From the NCBI GenBank assembly GCA_964601225.1, contig CAZRMM010000001.1, positions 310,001 through 374,000 on the forward strand: a stretch of 64,000 nucleotides of DNA. Reading direction: 5' to 3'. Position 1 is the first letter of the stretch. The number at the start of each line of letters is the position of its first letter. The DNA is from CAYRGC01 sp964601225 (GTDB taxonomy: Bacteria; Patescibacteriota; Gracilibacteria; Peribacterales; Peribacteraceae). Position numbers and translations under genes: made by a program. The notes beneath the pieces are model-generated. The model searched no databases. It was given only the letters and a program-made list of their open reading frames with translations, and was not told the DNA's origin. Of the stretch, positions 57,518 through 64,000 are shown piece by piece.

Positions 57518-57580
57518 TTTCGGGTTGCGGGTGTCGGGTTTGCGGGGACCCGCAACTCGCAACCCGTAACTCGCAACTAT
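57518..57580. repeat. Heptamer array supplying the infC stop
   Basis: Left TTTCGGG, TTGCGGG, TGTCGGG (57518-57538). Right GGACCCG, CAACTCG, CAACCCG, TAACTCG, CAACTAT (57546-57580). The infC TAG stop (57577-57579, minus) is inside the last unit. Confidence 0.9.
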
Positions 57581-58119
57581 GACTTTTTAGGCCTCAGGAT
57601 CGCGATAAACTGATCCCCTTGCCTCTTGATGTCCTGTTCGAGTTCCGAGACGTCGGCAAGGGACAGGAGAAGGTTTTTCATCTTCTCGATCGCGTAGTCC
57701 TTGTTGGCAAGTTCGCGTCCGCGCAGGCGCACCATGAACTTCACCAGATGACGTTCCGTAAAGAATTCGCGAGCACGGTCGGCGAGGCGGTCGATATCGT
57801 GCTTGTCGGTGCGAAAGCCGAACTTGAGAATCTTCACCTCCACCTGCTTGCTGCCTGCCTTCTGTTTTCGCTCTTTCTTCTGGATTTGATAAAGATATTT
57901 GCCGATATCGTCGATCTTCACTACGGGAGGAACTGCCTTGGGCGACACTTCGATCAGATCGAGTCCCTGTTGCTGCGCAAGAACAATCGCCTCGGCGGTC
58001 GGCAAGACGCGCGTTCCCTCCTCGGTGACGAGCATCACTTCGGGAACACGGATCTGGTCATTCGTACGAGGCCGCTTCTCATCGACGCGGGTGGGACGGA
58101 AATGATGTCGCTGACGCAG
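57577..58119 (-). CDS. infC: Translation initiation factor IF-3, non-canonical start
   Basis: IF3 of about 180 residues if initiated at CTG 58119. The conserved N-terminal segment Arg-Thr-Asn-Asp-Gln-Ile-Arg-Val-Pro-Glu-Val lies upstream of the first usable GTG/ATG (58038/58035), and no ATG, GTG or TTG exists in frame between the preceding TAG (58144-58146) and it. A rare start is thus needed; the CTG gives the standard length. IF3 famously starts at AUU in many bacteria for autoregulation. The C-domain (Asp-Ile-Asp-Arg-Leu, Lys-Phe-Met-Val-Arg-Leu-Arg-Gly-Arg-Glu) is intact. Confidence 0.88.
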   Translation of the reverse strand: MRQRHHFRPTRVDEKRPRTNDQIRVPEVMLVTEEGTRVLPTAEAIVLAQQQGLDLIEVSPKAVPPVVKIDDIGKYLYQIQKKERKQKAGSKQVEVKILKFGFRTDKHDIDRLADRAREFFTERHLVKFMVRLRGRELANKDYAIEKMKNLLLSLADVSELEQDIKRQGDQFIAILRPKKS

Positions 58120-58212
58120 GGGAAGGAGGGGGAAAAGACCCCGCTACTGTAGCCGAGAATCGCGTTTCGAGGAAGAACGAAATCCAAAGACCGTTCCTCA
58201 CATGTCCGGAGA

Positions 58213-59097
58213 TTACTCCGCTACGCGCATGATTGCGTCCAGAGTGACTTCGATATCCAGCCATCCGTCTCCTCTTTCACGGACCGTGAGGTTCTCCGGT
58301 ACGAGAAACGGCATGGGCCACATTTTCTTTTCCGCGAGGGTCTCACCAAGGCTCCCGCCGAGAACCGCGCGCACGGACGCAAGCCGGGAAGAATCGAGCA
58401 AGCTATGGAACTGTTCAATGAATTCCTCGGACGGGAACGCCTGAGTCAGACGCTCGTCGGTGACCGTAGGATCCCGCAGATACTCGAGAAGATCCGCCGA
58501 AAGGAACTGTTCAACGGGCACGATACCCGCATAGTTTTGGGACTCGGTGATGGCGAAGAGCTTTTGCAGGTCACTTTCACCGAGGGCATCGCCTACCGTA
58601 ATGAGACCGCTCGCATCCAGAAGAGCGACGAGCTGCTCATATCCCCTGGTATCCACCTGAGCGGTAAATTTCAGGCGCTGTGCCTGCAGGGCATCGTTCT
58701 TTCCGTTCTCGGAACGGACGGCCAGACGGTACGGGCGCGGCTCTTCCGCCGTCATGGAAGAAAGTTCTTTCAAAACGCCGCGCTCACCGAGAGTGCTGCC
58801 GAGAATGTCGAAAAATGCTACGAGCCTCGAAAGATCGGCTCCCTCGGGCAGCACGTAGGCACGGAGTTTTTCTTCCGCCGTACCGCTGCGAAGCGTGGCC
58901 TGCAACTCCGAAAGCTCCACTTGCTGCTGAAGGATCTTGAGGCGGTCTTCAAGCGGAAGAAGCTCTGCTGCAAGAGGAAGAACTTGGTCTCGCACGTCCG
59001 CCAGGGCGGAAAGGTGCCAGGAAATAAGCTCTTTGCTCCCCAGGAAAAGCGCGAGAGCCGCGAGAACGCCTGCGATGGGCAACACGGCGCGCTTCAT
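58213..59097 (-). CDS. PilO-like membrane protein
   Basis: 294 residues: N-terminal membrane helix (5-22), coiled coil with Leu-Lys-Ile-Leu-Gln-Gln-Gln-Val-Glu-Leu, then a ferredoxin-like-repeat region (Leu-Lys-Phe-Thr-Ala-Gln-Val-Asp-Thr-Arg-Gly-Tyr-Glu-Gln-Leu-Val-Ala-Leu-Leu-Asp) matching the PilO layout. It is coupled to the upstream PilN-like gene through an ATGA overlap. Likely part of the type IV pilus inner-membrane alignment complex, but similarity is structural rather than by motif. Confidence 0.65.
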   Translation of the reverse strand: MKRAVLPIAGVLAALALFLGSKELISWHLSALADVRDQVLPLAAELLPLEDRLKILQQQVELSELQATLRSGTAEEKLRAYVLPEGADLSRLVAFFDILGSTLGERGVLKELSSMTAEEPRPYRLAVRSENGKNDALQAQRLKFTAQVDTRGYEQLVALLDASGLITVGDALGESDLQKLFAITESQNYAGIVPVEQFLSADLLEYLRDPTVTDERLTQAFPSEEFIEQFHSLLDSSRLASVRAVLGGSLGETLAEKKMWPMPFLVPENLTVRERGDGWLDIEVTLDAIMRVAE

Positions 59098-59717
59098 GGG
59101 AGAGTGATCGTCAGAGAAAACGGAGAGTGCGGCCCTGAAACAGAATCGTCTTCACGTAAGAATGTCGGCGTGGAAACGGACGCAAACGCGGGATCGGCGC
59201 GCAGATTTTCCACGTATTCGGCGAGAACGGTCATGCTGCGGCTGCCGACGAAACGAACGTCACCTTCCGCTGCCACCACTTTCTTCTCAACATCGTACGA
59301 GAGCGCGGCGACATGGATGGCATCCTGCTGAGCAACGGTTTTCTTGGCGATATCGCTCATGCGAACCTTGAGCTCGGGCAAAGATAACCTGCCCTCGCGA
59401 AGCGCCTTTAATGCCAAATATTGCGGATGATGAATCGCCAAAATCAGATCCTTACGATGACGCTCGGCATCAAGAATCTCCTGCGTCAGATCGCTTTTGC
59501 GCGCTTCCAGTTCGGCATACCCGAGTACGCTTCCTGCCACTTCCACTCTCGTCAATCGCGGGACCAAAAACGCCCATGACAGAGCGAGAAATCCAAAAAG
59601 AACGACGGAGAACAGAAAGAACGGAAGGGCAACGCGTCGGAGAATCGCGCTGGCCGACGAGCGGGGCGCGGGCGTTAGCCCGGCAGCGGTGACGAAGGCG
59701 ATATCTGGGTTTGTCAT
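59094..59717 (-). CDS. PilN-like membrane protein
   Basis: 207 residues: cytosolic N-terminus of about 30, membrane helix (about 29-52), coiled coil, then a beta/alpha domain (Val-Ala-Ala-Glu-Gly-Asp-Val-Arg-Phe-Val-Gly-Ser-Arg-Ser-Met-Thr-Val-Leu-Ala-Glu-Tyr-Val-Glu split over two strands and a helix). The arrangement fits PilN; the downstream partner fits PilO. TATACT on the minus strand is 11 bases from the ATG. pilM is not adjacent. Confidence 0.6.
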   Translation of the reverse strand: MTNPDIAFVTAAGLTPAPRSSASAILRRVALPFFLFSVVLFGFLALSWAFLVPRLTRVEVAGSVLGYAELEARKSDLTQEILDAERHRKDLILAIHHPQYLALKALREGRLSLPELKVRMSDIAKKTVAQQDAIHVAALSYDVEKKVVAAEGDVRFVGSRSMTVLAEYVENLRADPAFASVSTPTFLREDDSVSGPHSPFSLTITLP

Positions 59718-59883
59718 GTTTTCTGGATAGTATAGCGGAAATCCGCCTTCAGCGGAAGGCAGAAAGACAGCAAATTTGTACGACAGAAGGTTACCTTGTG
59801 CCTTCCTGTCCTACTGCCCTTGTTTGAGCTTTCGACAGCCGCCTCCGTCCCCTACACTCTCAACGTCATCTCCCCCCTTTCCC

Positions 59884-60976
59884 GTGGAGGAACTGCTTCG
59901 CAAACTCACCGATCTGCAGTCTGCCGTCAACATGGGCAAGGACTCTCTTTGAGGGAAAAAAGATTCCAGAACAGATCAAAGACCTCGAAACACAGACCCA
60001 AGACCCCGATGTGTGGAGCGATCAACAGAGGGCGCAGGGGCTGTTCACGAAACTGAAAGGCCTCAAGAAACAGTGGGAGCCGGTTTCGACGATGGCGCAA
60101 TCCGTTGCGGATACCATTGAACTTGTGAAGATGGCGGGACCAAGCGATCTTCTGGGTTTGGAGAAGGACGCTGAAAAACTCGAGGAGCAGTGGAAAAGCT
60201 TGGAAACACAGCTCTATCTCGGCGGCGAATTCGACGTTAACAATTGCTTCGTGACGATTTCGGGCGGCGCCGGCGGCACCGAAGCGCAGGACTGGGCAGC
60301 GATCTTGATGCGCATGTATCTGCGCTACTGCGAACGTCAAGGTTGGAAGACGCTGCTCATCGAGAAAACGGACGGCCAGGAAGCCGGCATCAAGAGCGCG
60401 ACCTTTCTCGTCTCCGGCGAGATGGCCTACGGCAACCTCAAGTGCGAAAAGGGTACGCACCGCCTCGTGCGTATTTCCCCCTTCGGGGCCAAGGCACTCC
60501 GCCAGACCAGTTTCGCGCTCGTTGAAGTGCTCCCGGAGGTAACGGAAACGAAGGAAATCGACATTAATCCCAACGATTTGCGTATCGACACCTTCCGTTC
60601 CGGCGGCGCGGGCGGCCAGAACGTGAACAAGGTGGAATCCGCCATCCGCATCACGCACATTCCCACGAACATCGTCGTCGCGTGCCAAACCGAACGCAGT
60701 CAGCTCCAAAACCGAGCGCAAGCCATGAACATCCTCCGTGCCAAACTGCTCGAGAAGAAACGCGAGGAGGAGCTTGCACAGAAAAAGGAATTGAAGGGAG
60801 CCAGCCAGAGCGCCGACTTCGGGCAACAGATCCGCAGCTACGTTCTGCATCCGTACCAGATGGTGAAAGACCTCCGCACGGACGCGGAGACGGGAAACAC
60901 GTCAGCAGTCCTTGATGGCGACCTCCAAATGTTTATCGATGCTGAGTTAAAGAGACAGGCCCGAGAAGGACAGTAA
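59884..60976 (+). CDS. prfB: Peptide chain release factor 2, programmed +1 frameshift
   Basis: About 363 residues over two frames. The zero frame starts at GTG 59884 and ends CTT-TGA (59947-59952). The +1 frame continues from GAG 59951. AAGGA (59938-59942) is the internal SD-like stimulator. The TGA is read by RF2 itself, so low RF2 favours the shift. Downstream: Gly-Gly-Thr-Glu-Ala-Gln-Asp-Trp-Ala, Arg-Ile-Ser-Pro-Phe (the SPF stop-reading motif) and Ser-Gly-Gly-Ala-Gly-Gly-Gln-Asn-Val-Asn (GGQ). TACACT near 59850 is a plausible -10. Confidence 0.95.
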
Positions 60977-60991
60977 TTTTCGATAAACGAG

Positions 60992-61025
60992 CAAAGAGGC
61001 GGGTCTCGCGGGCCCCGCCTCTTTG
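60992..61025 (+). terminator. Terminator after prfB
   Basis: CAAAGAGGCGGG and CCCGCCTCTTTG pair around a ten-base loop, 16 bases after the prfB stop. Confidence 0.75.
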
Positions 61026-61034
61026 CGGGAAGGG

Positions 61035-61079
61035 TGTGTCCGCGGAAGGGGGGCACCCGAGGTGGCCCTTCCGCGACAC
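61035..61079. other. Stand-alone 15-bp hairpin
   Basis: CGCGGAAGGG (61041-61050) pairs perfectly with CCCTTCCGCG (61066-61075); GTGTC/GACAC extend it past one bulge. It lies between the terminators of two convergent genes. Possible small RNA or processing site. Confidence 0.5.
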
Positions 61080-61104
61080 AAAAAACGCCCCCGTACGGAG
61101 GCGT
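61080..61104 (-). terminator. Terminator after the histone-fold gene
   Basis: On the minus strand ACGCC/GGCGT with inner CCG/CGG pairs is followed by six T, 23 bases after the stop. Confidence 0.8.
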
Positions 61105-61127
61105 CTTGATTCCGAATGGAATGAGGA

Positions 61128-61298
61128 TCAGAGATCGCAGGGGCGAACCGTGACGCGACCGTTGTCCTTAGCGCGCTTCACAGCCGTCTTGAGGACTTCC
61201 TCGAGGTGGGCGGAGGCGGCCTCAGGCAGATCGCCGGAGGTCATCATGCCGTGCTTCTTAAGGAGCTCCTTGATAGCGGAGGCAACAACGTAACTCAT
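61128..61298 (-). CDS. Histone-fold protein (bacterial histone), 56 residues
   Basis: A 56-residue frame: Val-Val-Ala-Ser-Ala-Ile-Lys-Glu-Leu-Leu-Lys-Lys (alpha 1), Ser-Gly-Asp-Leu (loop 1), a long amphipathic alpha 2 ending Ala-Val-Lys-Arg-Ala-Lys-Asp-Asn, and Gly-Arg-Val-Thr-Val-Arg-Pro-Cys-Asp-Leu (loop 2 and start of alpha 3). The Arg48...Asp55 pair and Arg-x-Thr-Val match the Arg-Lys-Thr-...-Asp clamp of archaeal histones; the short alpha 3 matches bacterial single-fold histones. Own promoter (TACAAT 61330-61335 with TTGCGA 16 bases upstream, minus) and terminator. Confidence 0.8.
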   Translation of the reverse strand: MSYVVASAIKELLKKHGMMTSGDLPEAASAHLEEVLKTAVKRAKDNGRVTVRPCDL

Positions 61299-61329
61299 GG
61301 GAATGAGGGGGAGAAGTAAAAGTGAAAGG

Positions 61330-61357
61330 ATTGTAGGGTGTGAAAAAGGCCTCGCAA
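61330..61357 (-). promoter_or_regulatory. Promoter of the histone-fold gene
   Basis: On the minus strand TTGCGA, 16 bases, TACAAT; the transcript would have a leader of about 25 bases. The remaining 61358-61558 is AT-rich with no gene seen. Confidence 0.6.
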
Positions 61358-61558
61358 GTGCATTTTTGCTGACCTATAACAACCCCCTTGCAAAAAGCAT
61401 CTACCGAACGTCCTTCGCGGAGGGAAGCCAGAGAAGGCGCTTTTTCATAAAAATTGAATTGGTTACTATAAATTAAAATGATTATGAAGTCAATCTGACG
61501 TCTCGCGCTTTTTCGCTCGCCATAGGTCAAAAACGATCTGACTCGTGTGAATGACGAA

Positions 61559-61649
61559 TGGCGGAGAGAGAGGGATTCGAACCCTCGAGACCCTTTGGGG
61601 GTCTACACGATTTCGAGTCGTGCGCCTTCGACCACTCGGCCATCTCTCC
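61559..61649 (-). tRNA. tRNA-Ser (anticodon CGA)
   Basis: On the minus strand: acceptor GGAGAGA with TCTCTCC, D arm after TGGCCGAGTGG, anticodon stem CACGA/TCGTG with loop CTCGAAA (CGA, serine), a long variable arm with GACCC/GGGTC typical of class II tRNAs, T loop GGTTCGAATCC, discriminator G and encoded CCA. Confidence 0.97.
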
Positions 61650-61708
61650 GCGATGATGCTGGGACAGTGTAGGGCGTGACAGGAAAAAGCCAAGAACACC
61701 TGACGGCC

Positions 61709-62692
61709 TCAGGCAAGCAAATCCCCCGTGCGCTTTTCCGGTTCAGTATAGGGCACCTTGAGCATCTCGTAGATGTCCTCCTCTTCGCGGCTCGCGATCA
61801 CCTTCTCTCCCGAAAAGAGCCCGTACTCGCTGAGCTTCCAACCGCGTGCGATGGCCTTTTTTCGCAGCGCGATGTTGTGCTCCTTGTCGCCGGTGAAGTA
61901 GAGGAGCGCGCTCCCCCACTGGTCGCGGGAGACGAAGCGCACATCGACGCGCATCACTTCGACCGGGCGGATGCCGTGGTCCTCGATTCGGAGGTCAAAG
62001 GAAAGTTTCTTCTCACCGTGCGCCACGACGTCACGAACGAAGGGAAGTGACGCGATCGCATCCGACACTTTCTTCGGATCCTTCGTGACGACGAGGACAT
62101 CAAGGTCACCCACCGTCGCTTTCTTCCGGCGGTACGAACCCGCGATCGCCGCGCGCTCCACGCCCGGAACGCCGCGGATCGTTTTCTCGAGCATGTCGGC
62201 CCCCTTCTCCACTTCCTCGCGATTGAACCGCCGCGAGCGCTCGGTGACGCGCTTGGCGCTCTCGAGGATCTTCTTCTCCATCAGTTCCGAGAGGCGCGGG
62301 AGCGACCGGAGTTTTCCTTCTTCGGCAGCCTTGATGAGATCGGCGATCGTCTTGATCCCGAGTTCCGTCTGCAGCTGACGGACGCGCTTGGGACCGAGGT
62401 TCTCGATCTCGAGCAATTCCGGCGCGATGCCGCCGTGTGCGCCCGCAAGTTCCTCGAACGCTTTGACCCGACCGGACTCGACGAACTCCTTCGCCTTCCC
62501 CGCGACCGCCTTGCCGATGCCAGGGAACGCCAGGAGTTCTTTTTCCGTGTACGCGGAAAGATCCTTCGGGAGCTCATCGACCACCTGCGCTGCGCGCCGA
62601 TACGCTGCGGGCTTGAACGCAACACCCTGCTCATCGAGCAGCGCCGCCATCTGGCGGAGGATGTGGGCGAAGGCTTTGTTGCGCTCGGTCAT
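61709..62692 (-). CDS. DNA polymerase X family protein without PHP domain
   Basis: 327 residues: helix-hairpin-helix segments (Phe-Pro-Gly-Ile-Gly-Lys-Ala-Val, Leu-Gly-Pro-Lys-Arg-Val-Arg), then the nucleotidyltransferase core with Gly-Ser-Tyr-Arg-Arg and Gly-Asp-Leu-Asp-Val-Leu (paired catalytic Asp), and Phe-Thr-Gly-Asp-Lys-Glu-His-Asn. Bacterial PolX usually carries a C-terminal PHP domain of about 240 residues; it is absent here. Likely a short-gap repair polymerase. 50 bases from the ATPase-domain gene. Confidence 0.88.
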   Translation of the reverse strand: MTERNKAFAHILRQMAALLDEQGVAFKPAAYRRAAQVVDELPKDLSAYTEKELLAFPGIGKAVAGKAKEFVESGRVKAFEELAGAHGGIAPELLEIENLGPKRVRQLQTELGIKTIADLIKAAEEGKLRSLPRLSELMEKKILESAKRVTERSRRFNREEVEKGADMLEKTIRGVPGVERAAIAGSYRRKKATVGDLDVLVVTKDPKKVSDAIASLPFVRDVVAHGEKKLSFDLRIEDHGIRPVEVMRVDVRFVSRDQWGSALLYFTGDKEHNIALRKKAIARGWKLSEYGLFSGEKVIASREEEDIYEMLKVPYTEPEKRTGDLLA

Positions 62693-62742
62693 TCCGGGAT
62701 TCTACACCGTGTACACGCCGAAAACCGCAAAAAGGCGCGTTT

Positions 62743-63336
62743 CTACCGGATCTGCTCGCGCTCCGCGAGACGTTTGGCCATGAGCGCGCGCGACGTGCGG
62801 AGGATGACGGAGAAACCGCTCTCCCCCTTCTCGAAACCGACGAGCACGTCGGGGGCGTCGAGCGCGCCCTGCAAGCCGTATCCGCGCTTCGCGCCGGTCG
62901 GCGAAACGTAGTGGACGCTTTCGGATCCCTTGATCCGCGCTGGATCCATACCCGATCCCGGATCGGTGATGCGCACGCTCACTTCGTCTTCCGTCGCCAC
63001 CGCCTCGACCACGACCGGCTCCGCGAAATGCGCCCCGTGCTCGACGGCGTTCATGGTCCATTCCTTCGCGAGGAGCGGCAATGCGGAACCGCTCATCCCC
63101 GGAGCGAGACGATCGACATGCTCGCGCACGAACCGCGCGATACCGAGCTTCTGCCAGCGGAAAGACGCCTCATCCCGGAGACGCACGTTGCTCTTCTCTG
63201 TGCCGATTCCCCGCAGCTCGCGATCATGAAGCTTCTTAAGCGAACGTACGTACGGATGCGCCGGTTCCACGATCACGGACGCCGACTCGATCGCGGCGCC
63301 CTGAGACGTTTCCACGGCGGACTGGGGAGAATGCAT
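62743..63336 (-). CDS. HATPase-domain protein (RsbW-like)
   Basis: 197 residues. A GHKL ATPase fold in the C-terminal part: Glu-Trp-Thr-Met-Asn-Ala-Val-Glu-His-Gly (N box), Asp-Pro-Gly-Ser-Gly-Met (G1) and Gly-Tyr-Gly-Leu (G2). Such small proteins are anti-sigma serine kinases or sensor modules. ATG 63336 is chosen; the frame open to 63630 is unlike the family and overlaps a small gene. Confidence 0.78.
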   Translation of the reverse strand: MHSPQSAVETSQGAAIESASVIVEPAHPYVRSLKKLHDRELRGIGTEKSNVRLRDEASFRWQKLGIARFVREHVDRLAPGMSGSALPLLAKEWTMNAVEHGAHFAEPVVVEAVATEDEVSVRITDPGSGMDPARIKGSESVHYVSPTGAKRGYGLQGALDAPDVLVGFEKGESGFSVILRTSRALMAKRLAEREQIR

Positions 63337-63368
63337 AGGAAGCGATCCGCTTTCGATTGAAAAGAGTT

Positions 63369-63396
63369 CCCCGACCCGCCAAGAGGCGGGTCGGGG
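63369..63396 (-). terminator. Hairpin after the 57-residue gene
   Basis: CCCCGACCCGCC/GGCGGGTCGGGG, a perfect 12-bp stem with a four-base loop, 6 bases after the stop at 63402; no strong T-tract. Confidence 0.65.
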
Positions 63397-63401
63397 GAAA
63401 A

Positions 63402-63575
63402 TCAGCTGGCGGTGGCGGTCTCGAGGACCGCCTGATCTCGGGGCCGCTTGTCCTCCTCGCACTCGGGCTGCTTGTTGGTCTCCTCCTGGGAGACCGCCTG
63501 CAGCACGAACTGCGATGGAAGGAATTTTTTGGCCCTCTGATCTTTTGCCCGCTGGTGAACGAACTGTCGACTCAC
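63402..63575 (-). CDS. Small basic/acidic protein, SD-led
   Basis: 57 residues from GTG 63575, with GGAGA 8 bases upstream: one of the few clear Shine-Dalgarno sites in this window. N-terminus basic (Arg-Gln-Phe-Val-His-Gln-Arg-Ala-Lys), C-terminus acidic (Pro-Glu-Cys-Glu-Glu-Asp-Lys). No family recognised. The hairpin just downstream supports a real gene. Confidence 0.6.
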   Translation of the reverse strand: MSRQFVHQRAKDQRAKKFLPSQFVLQAVSQEETNKQPECEEDKRPRDQAVLETATAS

Positions 63576-63687
63576 GGCGTTTCTCCTTTGTGTTGTGCCG
63601 TGAACGGGGTCCGCCTTTGCTCCATGCCACGAGGCTGGAAGGCGGATCGCTTGCTACGCGGTGCTGTGAAGGAGCTAGATACTGAAA

Positions 63688-63930
63688 TCAGCGGCGCTTC
63701 TTGCTCTGACCCTTGCGAGATGCGAAGAGCGCGGCCATCGCCTTGCGCTGCTGCACCGCCTCGTCGTCCAGGCGTTGACCATTCGCATCGATGGCCTCCT
63801 CGTGCGCCCCCATGGCATTGGCGATCTTCTCCTGACGCATCTGCTCCCACAGGGGCAAGGTGCCCGCGGCGACCTCGAAGGTGCGGCGCTGCGGCGCTTC
63901 CGGATCCTGGTAGTTGGGGACTTCAGACAT
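63688..63930 (-). CDS. Small hypothetical protein
   Basis: 80 residues, helical, with a basic C-terminus (Ser-Arg-Lys-Gly-Gln-Ser-Lys-Lys-Arg-Arg). No family recognised. TATATT on the minus strand precedes the ATG by 13 bases. It is divergent from a promoter at the window end. Confidence 0.6.
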   Translation of the reverse strand: MSEVPNYQDPEAPQRRTFEVAAGTLPLWEQMRQEKIANAMGAHEEAIDANGQRLDDEAVQQRKAMAALFASRKGQSKKRR

Positions 63931-63965
63931 GGGAGGAGGGGGTAATATAATTACAACACAATTTC

Positions 63966-63992
63966 TTGATAACTCAAGAACGCGTCTATAAT
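63966..63992 (+). promoter_or_regulatory. Promoter at the window edge
   Basis: TTGATA (63966-63971), 15 bases, TATAAT (63987-63992), facing out of the window. The next 6 bases end at 63998, so a leaderless start codon may lie just past the edge. Confidence 0.55.
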
Positions 63993-64000
63993 AAGGCGCG

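Noticed and set aside
15863..57580. Heptamer arrays as CRISPR
   Set aside because: Units are 7-8 bp with no spacers, and no cas genes are present.
61258..61530. 90-residue minus-strand frame over the histone promoter
   Set aside because: Ser/Arg-rich, no motif, overlaps the promoter and the start of the histone-fold gene.

Overview
The window looks like a stretch of chromosome from a Candidate Phyla Radiation (Patescibacteria) bacterium, possibly a Peregrinibacteria/Peribacteria-type lineage. This is inference. It rests on many short secreted or lipoprotein genes of unknown function, a four-helix-bundle (S23-like) gene, a recombinase whose C-terminus reads into a tRNA gene, PilN/PilO-like genes and an energy module of 2-oxoacid:ferredoxin oxidoreductase plus ADP-forming acyl-CoA synthetase. 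TGA is used as stop, including in a classic prfB frameshift site, so the TGA-recoding lineages are unlikely. DNA is GC-rich except for an AT-richer island near 4.2-8.1 kb. No rRNA or CRISPR array is present; two tRNAs are (Glu-CUC, Ser-CGA).

Layout. 1-3.9 kb: repair and RNA genes (nitroreductase end, AlkD-like glycosylase, DEAD-box helicase, GIY-YIG protein, lipoprotein, response regulator). 4.1-8.1 kb: tRNA-Glu followed by an integrated island (large serine recombinase, small partner, DUF4236 protein, lipoprotein, YgjV-like protein). 8.1-20.2 kb: S66 carboxypeptidase, a Cys/His-rich secreted protein, rRNA methyltransferases RlmH and RlmD, two putative metallopeptidases, a sugar-nucleotide transferase, and a SecD with an inserted parvulin domain preceded by a SecD-like lipoprotein. 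20.2-24.1 kb: folate/thymidylate genes (folB, folK, folE, dfrA, thyA). 24.3-34.9 kb: putative glycoside hydrolase, TrmB-like regulator, glnA-amtB, nth, a DnaQ-type exonuclease, def, gatB, efp. 34.9-37.6 kb: ECF-type sigma factor with a FecR/DUF5667 anti-sigma-like partner. 38-48 kb: guaA, surface polysaccharide genes (O-antigen ligase-like, UDP-GlcNAc 2-epimerase, WecG-type transferase), gpmI, a DsbA-like lipoprotein, trmD. 49-55 kb: divergent flavodoxin-porA-porB and acetyl-CoA synthetase genes, which could turn 2-oxoacids into acyl-CoA, reduced carrier and ATP. 55-64 kb: NIF3-like protein, patatin, infC-rpmI-rplT, PilN/PilO-like pair, prfB, a 56-residue histone-fold protein, tRNA-Ser, a family X polymerase, and small genes.

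The most unusual signal lies between and inside the genes. At least 17 tandem arrays of degenerate 7-bp (sometimes 8-bp) units occur in 64 kb. They are usually two inverted half-arrays, each array has its own unit sequence, and some lie inside reading frames (the ligase gene, porA, guaA) or supply stop codons. Several act as terminator-like hairpins, and one pair brackets the four-helix-bundle gene. A second global pattern is leaderless expression: about fourteen genes have a -10 hexamer ending exactly 6 bp before an ATG or GTG, which also fixes many start codons.
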